From Apostichopus japonicus (lineage: Eukaryota; Echinodermata; Holothuroidea; Aspidochirotida; Stichopodidae): a stretch of 64,000 nt of DNA. Under the pieces are notes generated by a model. That model searched no databases, had not been told where the DNA came from, and saw only the letters and a list, made by a program, of their open reading frames with translations. Made by a program: the position numbers and the translations under genes. The stretch covers positions 23,164,611 through 23,228,610 of the forward strand of contig NC_092576.1 in assembly GCF_037975245.1 (NCBI RefSeq), written 5' to 3'. Below are positions 1 through 25,600 of the stretch, in pieces. Within the stretch, counting starts at the first letter, position 1. Every line of letters begins with the position of its first letter.

Positions 1-132
1 TTCCGGATCAAATTTGATCCGGTTTCCTGATCCCAGGGGCACCGACCCCGCCCGGATCAAAATGATCCGGATTTCCGGATAAAAAAAAACAATGACCCCA
101 TTCCGGATAAATTTGATTTGGTTTCCGTTTCA
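1..132. repeat. GATCCGG-type palindromic repeat at the window edge
   Basis: Repeated short palindromes such as GATCAAATTTGATCCGG and CCGGATCAAAATGATCCGG. Similar wording in decayed form appears at about 4165-4270. Part of a larger repeat cut by the window edge. Confidence 0.5.
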
Positions 133-1682
133 AGGGTTCTTACGTTCTGGATATGTTATGAATAAGAAACAACATACAAATCTGAAAATAACTTGGCCAT
201 GTCTTTATTCTTTTTAACAACTTCGTTAACAAACAACGTCAATTATTTCTACTTGTAGAAAGAGATTGATCTGGGTTACAATACTGATGAACAAAAGCGG
301 AAATGGAAAAGTGGATGGAATGCGAGAGTTTTATCAAGGCAGCAAAAGTGTATACTATTTTTAGTAATATCCCTGTTATATATGTAACTCGTGACTTGTT
401 GTGGCAATTTATGTGTAACTTTTTGCTTTCAAAATCTTTACATCCTAACTAGAAGCATATGTCTTATGCTTTAAAATCTCCACTAAAGATATCCTAAAAT
501 AGGTTCAAATGTTAGAATATGCTTAAAAGAGATCATTTCCTGCTAACTTTAACCTTTGAAATCTACATATTGCAGGATATTGAAAAATTCTGAAAAATGC
601 TACTCCACCAGCCTCTCAACGAATGGTCTTACATTATTTACCAAATAATGATACTTTGATATATTTTGGTTTGTTACAAATAACTTAGTACTATAGAATG
701 ACACCACTTTGATATTGTACAACTTAACAATAGGTAAGACTTTAAATTGCATGCACAAAATCTTTGTTCCATACAGCAGAAATGATAGAGATGTGATTTG
801 TCATGGGAATAAGAAAATGTTTGTAAAAATAATTTCCTTACTATGTTTACCTCTGCAAAATTTTATTAAATATTAATTGCATCGAATGTTCTATGTATTC
901 AAATAAATGAAAATACTTCGAAAACTTAAGTATTTACTGAACCACCAACATGTTTGGAAATGAACAAGTGCTTGAATTATGACGTATGAATGCTTGATGA
1001 TGTTTCTCTTGTTACTTTGAGTGGCATAAGCAGATTTGAGTTGGGGGAGATGGTGGGGGCAGGTTAAGTACCAATGCATCACTCACTGTTTATACTAGAA
1101 ATAACACCATCCCTCTATTCATCTTTAAAATCTGAACAGCTCACACATAACAATGAGGAATTTTTGCAATTAAATTATGCAACCGGCTCACCCGAACTAT
1201 TCCAGTGCAATTTGACCTGTCAATATTGAAAATGGGTGGACAAACTGAACTCAAACTATGATAAATTTGTTATCTAAGATAATGTGATATCCATTAATAC
1301 CATGACGGGTAAACAAAAGGTGATGATTGCTCAGTCTTCTGGTTCAAAAAGTTCTCAAAAAGTCCTAGGTGTTGTATCATTCTATTTCTCATGTATAATT
1401 GAGTTCAAGCATTTTAAAACATATGTCAACTGTCTGCAGAAGTCATTGGCAAGGTAGCCCCCTTTTTTCAACTCTACTAAACACCTGCTCTAGTTGCTCT
1501 CTTGGTCCTCATGCCAAAACGAAAGGCTGTGGCTGTTGAACTTTTCAAGGACAGATGGTATGTTTGTGCCAATCTATTGAAAAGATAAATGAGACATTAC
1601 ACATTTTTGTTTTCAAATTGCAACATTCTGACATACAAGGATACAACCATACATTGCCACAATTTTGAAATTTTGCAACCAG

Positions 1683-1825
1683 CTCCTCATCATCATCATC
1701 ATCATCACCATCATCACCAACACCAACACCACCATCATCATCATCATCACCAACACTACCATCATCATCATCACCACCACCATCTTCACTATCATCATCA
1801 CCACCACCATCACCAACACCATGCA
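1683..1825. repeat. (CAT/CAC)n trinucleotide repeat
   Basis: An impure CAT/CAC array. It creates spurious His-, Ile- and Asp-rich open frames on both strands. Confidence 0.9.
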
Positions 1826-2229
1826 TCATTATCATTGTGATTCTCAATCATTTCATAACCATTAGGTCATTCTCTCTGAGAAACATATATGATTTTAAGA
1901 ATGTGAGGCAACCTTCGTTAACTTAAAGTACTAAAAATAGAAGAGTCATAAAAGAAAGAGAAAAAGCAGATTTGCATGATTTTGAAGCTCAGTAAAATTG
2001 CAATCAACCTAACAGGTACCCAAGGAAAGGCTAGAAAAGGACTAGCAAAACACTCATACCATACTCTTATGGCCCAATTAACGTTGATATATAATGTGTA
2101 GCCTACAACATGGCATTATTCACTCTTCTTAAGTCTTACAGCAACAGTAAGCTTTTGGCACTTTAGTTCGGGTTCCTGTTCGCCAAGTGACTGAGCTAGA
2201 ATAGCACATGTATTGAGTAAAACTCTTAC

Positions 2230-4054
2230 CATGCCATCTGTTGTGTATTTTCTGAGAGAATATCTCCCACAGAACTCTTCTTATTGTCTCTGATATTAAA
2301 GGCTCTGTGATACTCCAGTCTTCAGACACGTTACCATCGCTGAAATAACACACTCCTCTGCATCATCTGTGAAGAACAATCATTGATATTGTTTTAAGCA
2401 ACAAAAGTCACTAGATGCAAAAACTACATGAATGAATGAATGGATAGATGTATGAATGGTAGGATGGATGGATGAATGAAAGAATGAATAAATAAATAAA
2501 TAAATAAATTTTAATTTACCTGATGTCAATTCCAAATCTGTTGTGTCAACCAGCTTTGAAGGTTTATGAGGGTCGCGAACAGACTTCTTTGTCTTAATTT
2601 TGGTCCTTTTTCCTCACATATTGCAGTCGGTTTTCCGGGTAGCCTGTTGCTTCATGGGGACCTGTGCCAGCACAAAACTAGACTTCCTGAAATATAGCAA
2701 AGACAACATATGATAGCAAAATGTTACTTCTCTAAAAATTCATTGTAATAATACCTCCATGAAACTTCATTTCTGCAATTTTTATTTTTTTTATCTGCAG
2801 ACCTCATGCAATTAAGAGCCTATTCATATCACAAGCTTACTGTACAGCACCCACTTTTGCACACAGTATGGTATATGAACACAATATGAAAAGACCTGTA
2901 TTTGGACAATTTTTCCTTACCTTAATTTGCATTTTAAAACATATTGCCATAAATGAAGTTTACAGAACGTTTCAATATGGATCTCAGATCCTTATGATCT
3001 ATGATCCATGAACAGTATAATGAATTCAAAGAAGTTTCTCCCTACCATTTAGTGTGTTATTTTGCCCCTCTTTTTGCCATTACTAGGCAAGACCATAAGC
3101 AACTTTATGCTAAGGTGCATCGGTAAAAGCATTAACATAAAGCGGCATACCTGCTCGGTATAACCGGGTATACCTGAAATATTCGCGGAACCGCTACTTC
3201 AAGCGTCGACTGTACTATTACACAATACCATGAGCCTATGGACACTAGCCTACAAATGTATTTGCGATTTAATGACGAATTTACCATCTCTGTTTTTTTC
3301 TTTTGCAGAAACTTATTTAAATATTGATTTAAAAAAAAAGTATGAAAAATCAGTGTTGTTTTCATTTCAACGCAAAAGTACAGTTCAGTACACTCCACTA
3401 CTGGGCCCAGTCCAACCACAACACTACAGTAGCATATAGGCCTATGCCTTATTTGTAAATGATGACCTTATATAGAACATACAAGGGAAAGACTGATTCC
3501 CACTGTGGGCAAGTCTTACATTACCTAAATCTAAATTACCAGGAACCCTTATTGGGCCTTGCCTGCCTTACTTATGTCATTCAATTTATTTGGTTATCAA
3601 AAAATTACAATCCACTTGTGGTGAAGTAGCAACTGAACATTAGAACCCACCATACAGTAATACTGTTTGCCCTGTAGCACCATAGAGGCTTCACAATAGT
3701 ACTGCATACTGTTGTGAGTAGGCATGTACAGTACTGTAGTATACTGTACAGTACAGTCTGTAGCGTTTATAGTTGTTTTCACACCACACGCTACACACTA
3801 TAGTGTACACTGTATAACGCTAGGCCAGAGAAAACCCGTGACGGATTGTAGCACTAACTTTATTGCGTATGATTAACACAACAAACGAAATGGAAAGTGC
3901 CTAATAACTCACCTTTGGAATTCTTGACGTACTTCTCCAATCCCCATTGAAGTAATTTTGCTTCTACGAGATCCATAAGAGCATTTCGTGAGTGCAAAGT
4001 TTCGAAAAGATGGCGTATGTGTTCGAATAGCGTACGTTCGAGAGCTGCAGGCAC
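2230..4054 (-). CDS. possible two-exon 5' part of an unrecognised gene
   Basis: Exon 1 (4054-3913): ATG followed by 47 codons of well-mixed, helix-prone sequence (L-F-E-H-I-R-H-L-F-E-T-L-H; L-L-Q-W-G-L-E-K-Y-V), ending AAAG|GTGAGT in phase 1. Exon 2 (2355-2230): D-W-S-I-T-E-P-L-I-S-E-T-I-R-R-V-L-W, ending CATG|GTAAGA, also phase 1, so the frames join. The acceptor could be CAGAG| or CAG|, which affects one codon. I do not recognise the family. No third exon was found, although 1-2.2 kb would be the place. It may equally be chance open frame; codon composition looks more protein-like than neighbouring ORFs. Confidence 0.35.
2425..2512. repeat. GAAT/GGAT/AAAT tetranucleotide repeat
   Basis: Runs of GAATGAAT, GGATGGAT and AAATAAAT in succession. 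Confidence 0.85.
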
Positions 4055-7000
4055 TCAAGCACGATCAAAGCTTTTGTCACATGATGTACATCATCCAATA
4101 GCATCAAGCGCTACGTTCTGATCAGGAACGGTACAGTGAAATGATACCATGCCTAATGAAATTGAATCGGGAATGGTTGAATTTTATCCGGGAATGGATT
4201 AAACTTATCCTGAAAAGGATGAAACTATTTTTATCAGGAATCCGGGTAACAAAAGTGACCCGGAAAAATTAAGAGTGTACGTTATTCCTGACGGAAAAGG
4301 TTTCCAGAAAGAAAGAGAAAGGACAAAATTACTAGTGTTAATAGTGTTGACAATACTAGCATCATAGTGCTTATGTCTGCTAAGCAATCACCAAGTCACG
4401 TTGTCTCAGTCCTTCACTGTGTTTTTAGGCTCGAATTCGTGCACTTTGTATTCAGGCTCCAATTGATAGCAGTCAAGTCCAACTGCATTAACTTTATCTT
4501 TTTTTTTCAAAATCCAGAGTCCGGAATGTCTAGATATTGCTTTAGTTGTCGTTAACGGCGCGTAAGAAATGTTAGGCTCCGAAGGTTTCAAGGTGTTGAA
4601 ATGCGATATGTGGCTCGCTTACGTCACAAAACAAGCCCCAAACTGTCGCAATTCAAACAAAATGGTGAATGCCATGGGTGACAGTTAAATTGATTTTTAA
4701 GGTATAAAGAATGTTTTCAAGCATTCGTGTTGCTTTTGTCGAAAAGGGCGTACTGCAAAACGGCATTGTGTTATTTTTCCTTTAACCTAAAGAGAAAGTT
4801 TCCAACCACAAACAATAACATTTTGTTTATTTTTTTTTTATGAATTACGACTTATTGAAAGTGTTTTAATTTATGTCATATTACTTATTTGCACTCTTCA
4901 CTGCTTGGGAATGAAAACAATATTACCTACCAATCGGGATTGCAACACAGGATTTCCTTCTTTATGTAAAGAGATGGCGCTAGTTAAGTAATAGTTTCCT
5001 AAATATATTAAATATTAAGATGGCAATTGTAAGCTTCCGTATGTACATTTCTAATAGAGTAGCTATTCATTGAGCCACCGACGTATTCAGTGGACATAGG
5101 CTGAACAAATGCCGGTGTGACAGTACAGAGTGTCCCCTGTGCAAAGTATCCGTGGAGACACCCTGTACCAGCACATTTAGTCCTGTCGGACATTATCTGC
5201 TGAAAATTGTGTCTCTACCTCACAGCAAATATAGTCCCGCCGGACGAAATATGCTGGTACAGAATGTCCGCAAATACTTCATAGCGTATTTTGTCCCGCA
5301 TAAAATTGAGGCATTTCGACATTCAAAGGGTAATTAAGTTCATTATATCAATAATTAGAGCAGATGCATACATCGTTAGATGTTACGGGAATTAAATGAG
5401 ACGTTGTGCGTTGCTGCAAAACCAAAAAATAGATGGGGACAAAAAGAAGAAAAAGTAATAAGTCTTCCATCTGTGAAAGATGTTAATCAGGTTTTTGTTG
5501 TGATTGCTGCTATTAAATACTCCGTATGTATGTTGCATGTTGTATTCGGCCACTAAATTGCGTTCATAGTTATCTTTACAGAGAAAGAGAGAGAGAGAGA
5601 TCGCATAAACCTAACTTCCTCGCCAACGGAGGGCGGTTACGGGATAGGGCAGGCAACAGGTGCAACAAAAAATGATAATTACAGAGGTAAAAGATTACAA
5701 ACTTAAAGGAGTTAAAAGTTTCATTGTAGCCGTATTTCCCCAACACTTAGTGGGTAAGATTTGGCAATTATGGTAACTGTACTTCATAGGTCTACGAGAG
5801 TTGCCTAGCCAATATGAAATTTCATTCGTGCATAAAGCTCATTATTGGACGGGAACCGAAGGATTTTTTAAGTTACATCCTAAACGAAATCGTCAATGCT
5901 GTATACAACACTCAGGCCCATACACATGATTTTGAGTGCAAGGATGGGGGGGGGGGGGAGGAGCTGGGATGGTAAGTTATCGATTTGTGTCCTGGGAGGG
6001 GTCTTCTTAAGTCTGTGACCTATCTGTCATGAGTTCCAAAATAGTTTTGTTTGCTAATAACAACCCTGAAGTAGCTGGAAGTTACTTCTCTGACCTTGAG
6101 AATATCATCACTGCCCCAACCCTCTCCGTACGGGCGTGACACCTATTTATTGACTTTAATACAGGAAACAAAACAAAGCCAAACAAGGGAAAGAATAAAG
6201 CAAATAGGACAGAGCAGGATGCAATATGCTAGATTTTTTGTCTCATCATGTTTCTCACACTTTAAATATGTAATTCTTGTAGAGAAATGTTTTTTCAAAG
6301 AAACTTAATATAGTAAAAATCAAAAATTATAATTGGATGATAGTCATGCACAAACACAATATTCTGAATCCATATCAAACTGGGCAAAGAGTGACAAATG
6401 ATTATACATGGGATCAGGGAGGTAGGAGCCGGGGGGGGGGTACAGTCTGTACATACTATTTTTAAAATGGCATCCCATATCTTTTTATAGCACGGTTAAC
6501 AATAAACAATCTCAATAAATAGTATTGATTACATACTAACACATCATATATATTTGAGTGGTATGGCCGGTGTGTATCGGCTTATAGCATAACGAGTGGT
6601 GGTTGTGGGATGAGAAAATGTCCCTCTGATGTTTGTATTCTATCGTTTATCTTTTTTTGTAAAGGAGGAATGCTCGTAAAAGCTCTGCTCCTTCAGTCCT
6701 CCTCCACCTCCTTGTAATTTAATGTTTCACCATTGTATTTATATTATGTTGAAATAAAATCAAACTCAAATTCTATGCTGTAAAGTTGCATGTGTCGCAT
6801 GTATGTTGGGGCCACTTGTAAATCAGGCAAAATAAACATACTAAAGAGAAAATGAGGTTTTATCCCATGATACAAATGAGATTGGCTTGTTGATATAATT
6901 TTCACTTCACCTTGTGTATTACATCTATGGTATACGGCAATGTACGTAAAAAACAAAATAACAGAAGACGCAAGATGAAGCAAAATGGAAGGAAATCTAC

Positions 7001-9938
7001 AACAAGAACAAAAAATGCAACAACAAAGAATATTTAATTACCTTATAATATATTCGATTGTCCGCAATTACATTTGGCTGAGTGTTTAAAATCAATTTTT
7101 GCGTAAATGAAATGCCATAACATTATTTCTTTCCCTAAATATTTATTAACGTAACCAGTGAAATGTTCTTAACAAACGCGATGTTAAGCATTTCCATCAC
7201 TTACCAAAATAAAAGTAAAATAGAATTTGGTGAATTATCAGAATCAGGCAACAGCAACTCCCAATCCAATTCATGTTACTGCAACGTATCCAATACAATC
7301 TAACATAACGAGTGTTACAAGTATCCTATGCAGTTAAGGTTTTAAAAGGTGACTGAGAACTACAGGGTTTGATATATATCAGGTGCCATTAATAACGATA
7401 TTACAATGCTGTGGTGTATTGCGTTTATCCACCATGTCATATCGCAGGGTATGAAATGTTTTACAATATCCTTACCATAGAATAATTAATGAAAGAAACA
7501 AAAACAAAGAAAGATAGCAACAGTCATTAATGAAACGTACATTAACTTTCACCAAACAGCAAACAATGCTCTATCAACTGTTCTAATTTAACTGCATAGG
7601 GGAGATATCATGAACTAAACACCATTAACTTAACCACAAGAAGAGAAGAATGGCTACCCTAAAGAAACAAAGATACAAAAAAGAAAGTATATCCATGGGT
7701 TCAAAATAATACAGATGATATACTATTTGAATAATATATAAAATAAAAAAGGTAACTGAATTCGAATTAATCCATCATAAGCAATTCACCACCAAAAGGA
7801 CTTAAACACCTCCATATCTAGTATTGTACCGCTAGTATTAAGTTAGGCTCACACGACTTGTGAGGTTAGATAACGAATATAAAAAGATGAGTAGTATTGC
7901 GCATTGAAACATATAACAATGCTCTAACAGATGAACTCATTCAGTAAAAAGTGAGGTCTTCATCAAACTATTTATCAGTTGTAAGGAGGGAATAGATGGT
8001 AACTCGTCATACTGCTTAACTACTGCAGTAGGTGGAGTATATTGTGGCGCTGCACCAGGACCGGACGACAGTGGTTTGATAGGATCGTCAAGCTAACTGA
8101 CGCGGTTTGGGTTGGGCGTGGAGTTGTTTATTGCTATGGTTTCGGTTTTTTATTGTAATCTGTTTGTGGATGGGATTTTGGTTCCAATGAGCGTGTTTTG
8201 TGGAACGTAACATGATAGTAAAATAGTTGTAGAACCTGGTGCGAGTTTATGTATGTCTTTAAACGTAATGATTCATGATTGAAGCAACAAATGAAAGAAC
8301 ATTAATTCATACTTAGTAAAGATTCCTATATCCTATTGGTCCATTCAGGTCAGCTGACCGTGGTTAATCCTGTGAGTAACGCACGGTAAGATTACGGGGC
8401 ATTACTTTAATAAATCTTTGGTTATATGTAGCCAAAAATGTTTTGTTTATGATTTTCCCCCACACAAATAGTAGTGTATGAATGAACGGGGATTAACCCC
8501 TTATTTCAGACAATAAAATAATTATATGCTGGTACATCCATGATGAGGAAAAGCCTGGCGCATCCCAGCGCAAGCATGCCGTACCTCAACACGATTCCTA
8601 ATGTTCGTCATGTTTTGGAACTACTGCTTCGTGTTTAAAAAATTCATTGATTGACTATCACGTATGACTATCTTCCTATGGTACTTGGAAGCCAATACCA
8701 TAAACTAATTAATCGTCCACGCTTTCCATATCATCTGATTTAACAAGCCGCATATCACTATAATACAATAAAGATGTTGTAATGACTTACGGAGGCAAAC
8801 TTGCGTAAGGCGGCACACGAGACACGCAATATGAATCCTTATTTCCCGAAGTTTAGGGTACCTGGGAGCCAAAAAAGACAACGTTTAGTCAGTAATCTAT
8901 GTCATATTTATTGATCTGAATAAACAGGGCGGACATCGCCCTCTATTCTGAGCTTAACTGATTTATTTGACCCATACTTACAAGAGTTCATGAAACTTTT
9001 TTTTTTCTTCAAAAATGAAACCACTTTACAGATTTGAGTGTCTGCTTTTGATATTGCCAAGTTAGTCTATAACCTTTTCTGAAATGTTAAGATTACATCA
9101 ACACAATAGTAATCTGAAGTATGAACCTCACTTAAATTACTGTCTGCAAAACGTAATGTCTGAACGTATGCAAACAGTGTATTCATCATGTTGATTTAAA
9201 GATAAGATAAAAATGTTATTGCCTTACCTCTTCTTAATAAAAGTATATTTTCTTTGTGATAACTTTGATTGATAATGTCACAAACAGTATTAAAACGATT
9301 GTTGGGAACAAAGTACAGTATAATTTTATCATTTATGGTTTCATGACTTGTCTGATAACTCTGAATGAAATATGTTATGTGATGTTAACGTCATTTCCAA
9401 GATACATCTTAAACGCTATATAAGACGAATCTTATGCCTCGCATCTCTTTGATTCAGCTTCAAGTATAGCAAAACATATCAAAACGGATACTACGGTACG
9501 TCACCTACGCTCTTCATTGTAAATGAAATAAGCAGGTTAGTGAACAAGGTGAAATTTATATACATCATTGTCATTTTTTTACACATTTTATTGTCCGCTA
9601 AAGTCCAATACCTTCGCTAAGCCTATTCTATACAAAATGCGTATTTCTGTATAAGGACAATGTATGCTAGTTCTTTTATTAAAAGACCTTGCAAATGTTA
9701 TACCTGCTGAAGAGATTGCACGAAATATATACGTTACTACATATTTGTGTCGACAAGAAACCAAAAACAATAATCATATTAATATGTAATAATATAATAC
9801 CCTACATATATACAAAAGTAGTAGCATGAACCACTCTCCAAATTCTTGTTTACGTAGCAAATTTTTCTCTTGCAAGCAACACCGTAAGCTGAAACCTAAA
9901 TTAAAATCGCTATTTGAGGATGTAAATTGAAGCTTGTT
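4055..9938. other. stretch without supportable genes
   Basis: Only short open frames with low-complexity or random composition, poly-G runs (about 5947-5958 and 6430-6440), a GA run (5583-5600) and the inverted repeat at 5155-5265. I see no RNA gene or conserved domain. It could contain introns or UTR of a gene I cannot recognise. Confidence 0.5.
5155..5265. repeat. imperfect inverted repeat
   Basis: CTGTACCAGCACATTTAGTC near 5162 pairs imperfectly with the reverse complement of ATATGCTGGTACAGA near 5247; both arms also carry a GTC-C-G-CGGAC stretch. Could be a small MITE remnant. Confidence 0.4.
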
Positions 9939-21925
<11,987 letters not shown>

Positions 21926-22552
21926 TAAACCGACCAGAAATGTTCGTAGTTGGAAAGTGCGAAAGATGTAACTAACAACCCGATGATGTTTCTATTTTTT
22001 AACGAATTTTTCACTTGCCGCTACGACATTGAATGTGAAGCATATGCAAATACGTCTGCTTTCTATTTGTAACATTAAAAGTATATACGTACGGATGCTT
22101 CTAAAACGTAAGGTAGGACTACTATAATATCCAATCTATATAACTCAATTTCGTTCAATTTAATTTTTTCTCAAACATAAACAAGGTATTACAAGCTGCT
22201 TATGGACACAACATAAACTTAAAATATTTTACAAATAGCTGATAAGTAAGGTACAAATATTTAATTTTGCAAAGATAAGATTGATATGGTACTGAATCTT
22301 CAAGAGATTCGACATTGTGTTCAAAAGTAAGTATACGCTACCCTTAGTCTCAAATTGGGGACATACTTGTGTATTTAACCATTAATCTGTATATAATGTT
22401 TTACACGATGAATGATTATTATTACAAGGAAGCAATCCTGTAACTGTTGTTTATCGAGATCTTTTAAAACTGAATCTGTCTTTTGTATCTTGCGGATAAA
22501 GCTTAATCGAAGCTTGACGTTTGTTTTATTTTCTTGAAAGGGTTTTATCAAG
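21926..22552. promoter_or_regulatory. divergent intergenic region of pair 1 (PK1/NR1)
   Basis: Only 627 bp separates the two opposed start codons, so both promoters and 5' UTRs must overlap or share this space, unless unseen non-coding first exons lie elsewhere. The sequence is AT-rich without a CpG island. I see no TATA box or factor site that I would commit to. Confidence 0.55.
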
Positions 22553-22610
22553 ATGGTTATTGGACGTTTATCAATAGTAGCTCTGTCGACAATCTTGACC
22601 TGCATTGGAG
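22553..22610 (+). CDS. NR1 exon 1: signal peptide
   Basis: ATG at 22553 opens a 58-nt coding exon for MVIGRLSIVALSTILTC and a small C-region, a typical signal peptide, ending at GGAG|GTATGT in phase 1. The NR2 counterpart (53613-53670) is also 58 nt and also ends in phase 1, which supports this start. Confidence 0.72.
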
Positions 22611-25600
22611 GTATGTACATCACGTTGCACGCAAAGCTAGTCCATGCTTATGGTAGCAAATTATGTTCACAAAGTAGAAATTGACATGCCTTGATGATAA
22701 GAATGGTGGTTAATCAGTTACTATCGCTAATTATAAAAAAAAAAGGCACTGACGAACTCCGTTCCAAATTTATTTCATATTGCTTTCAGGTGTGGAATTA
22801 GTGTAGCCTGTGGACTTGTGATCCAACTTGTCTGTGATATATTTACTGTATGTAGGAATTATTATGTATTTGGTGGTGACGTCTTTAGCCTTGACAATGG
22901 CGTGTATACTGGTTGATATTAACGAAATGTTCCTCGAGACGGTTTAGTATAAATAGCTTATCGATTTGATGGTGGTTTTGTCCTCAAGTGGGTCTTAGCT
23001 AACTTTCGTCATGTACTTCTAAAGAACTTATCCTTTTGAAATGATTATCCATATGGATGCCTTAACTTCAGAAATGCAGTTAATGAACAACTTGTAATTT
23101 ATATTAATCATCAGTGTAGGTATGGTGTTCCTCAGCGAACCTGATATACAGTTATCATAAAAGATTTTTTTACCTATGATTTAACCGATTCCCTTCAAAA
23201 ACAACCTTTCCCCAAAATGTTGTTTATATTTTCATTTATTCTTTTGTCGAATTCTTTTAAACTGAGACCGATTATTATCATAAGGATTACTAGATTGCAT
23301 GTCATAATCGTATTATTAAAACATGTCAAAACCTATTTGTCGAGTAGGGCTTGGTTTGTTTAACTAATACTCGAGAAAGGTGTCGTGGGATTTTCGTAAC
23401 CGCTATGCGTGGGAATGAGTAAATCTCGTCACGTTAACAGTCTAAGCAAACAAAACTATTTGCCATGGTACATAAATATTCTTTTATGAAGATGTTCTGC
23501 CAATGGACAACGTTTCCAGCTTTTTGGACATGTATCATTCCAAAGTCTGAAAAATGTGCCGAAAATTTAGGTTGAACTTACAACTTGTCAACACTTTCAT
23601 CGTTGTAGCATAATATTTGTATTCCGCAGCTAATGACAATAGCTATACAGAATGTGAAGTTGAACAATACCTTTATCTGGGAATGAATGGCACTGTAGAA
23701 TGCCTTGGGACTGATGCTGAGAATATTGTCTGGTACAACACATCAAACTATGTGGGGAAAAGTCCTGTTGCTTCTCGTATTGGCAAAAATGACAGAAGTG
23801 GAAAAAATAATCCGTCTGATGAATTTTACATTGATGGAAAAGGTTCCTTAGCCATCAAAAATGTCAGTATACAGCATGAAGGAGACTTTCTGGTGACGAG
23901 AATAAATATATCAACATCTGCAGAAGATATTTGTTGTAGAAGTGTAAGGACTATCGGTAAGTCGATATTAACCTTATGCCTCTGCCAGTTATCAGACAGA
24001 TTTGAACATATGTTTTAATTTGTAATTTCAAAATTTGCAACACAACGTAGTTAATGAATGGGCCATTCGTAAAGAATGAACCCATACGCAAACATCAATA
24101 CAATGAATTGGTATATGTACATCATTCCTTCCAAAATAGGAAAGCAGATTTGTTTGCCTATTATAAAGCTAAACTACTTATATTAATCATTTACTGCATA
24201 TATAACGTAAACTGTTTACACTTCAATCAATGTAATTACATCGTTTAATTTTGAACAAAGCAATACGTTCTTGTAATATAACAATTCAAAAATTCCACCC
24301 GTCTTGACCTTTTTGCAGCCAAGCCAAATCCTCCTTATCCTGTTATTGAAGGCTGTGAAGAACAGGGCAAACTCTGTCATCTGAGGATAGAAAGATTTTC
24401 ACAGTTGAGCTGTATTGTAAGGAATAGCAGGCCTTCGATCAGTCCTTACTGGGCCATCAGACGCGCTCGAGGAGATGAAATTATAACGTCTACAACGAAA
24501 ACTTCAATTCATGGAGTATTTTACACTTCAAGAACAAATACAACAAACCTATTAGAAAAATTAACACCAGTGTTGTCACTTCTCGTTTGTAAGACCGACC
24601 ATCTCCCATCCCTTCTTAACAAATACACTTCACTAGTATTGGTTGAAGCTCATAGTAACTTTTATAGCGATAACATAGATCAATATCTTAAGAAAGTGCG
24701 TATAGAAATGAATTCAAAGCTAAACATCAAATGTACGTATAGTGATTTTAACATCGTTTTATGGAAACGGAAATTTAATGATGATACGAATTCACAAACG
24801 CTTTCAGCAGTTCTTCGCTTGGATACAAACCAAACTGTAACTTATCAAGATAGGTTTGAAGTAGACGAAGACGGTACGTTGACTAAGGAATTCACTTTAC
24901 CAACGGATGAAGGCATCTATCACTGCCTGTTTACTAGTGAAAGAACAGACGAGATGAACGCATATCAAGTTTCAGTTTATGGTACGTTAACTGTCATATG
25001 AGAAGGAGGGTTTGAGTATTTGAGTATCGTATGCCAATACCTATCATATTTCATTTATGTTTGAGTGCAATGTTTTATACAGTTTCAGAAAACGTTTTAT
25101 TTCTAGTCACCAAGATTGTGACAAGCAAAATAAAAAAAAATTAGTACATTTTTAGACGCAGGAACTAAAGTATCACATTGTGACAACCTTTGGCAATGTA
25201 GTTTCTGTTGGATGGTATTCTGTGAAGAGAGAGAGAAGTTATGTGACAACTGAACCTGACAACTTTGGTTTGTGCAAGTTAGCATTATAGCAATTTAGCA
25301 TTATATATTTAAATCATGTTCTATACTTGACTATAGTGTTTGCTAGCATAACATACAGTTTAAAGTGGATAACGCTTCTCGTAAACAGATCGGGTTCATA
25401 TTGTGAATGTAAACCAGCCAGTGGTGTAGCATTTTTTATTCCCTACCCACAATTGCGACCTTTTGTTAAAAGAAAACTGCGGAACCATAACCTGTATTGT
25501 ACAAAACTTCCAATGGTTACCTACTATCTATTATCAGGAAGTGAAACCTGTTTCAAAACTACCTGTTACGACAGGTAATAAACATATAGATGCTGGTTTC

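Noticed and set aside
1545-1865. His-, Ile-, Val- and Asp-rich open frames on both strands
   Set aside because: They are translations of the CAT/CAC trinucleotide repeat in several frames, with no start context or splice signals.
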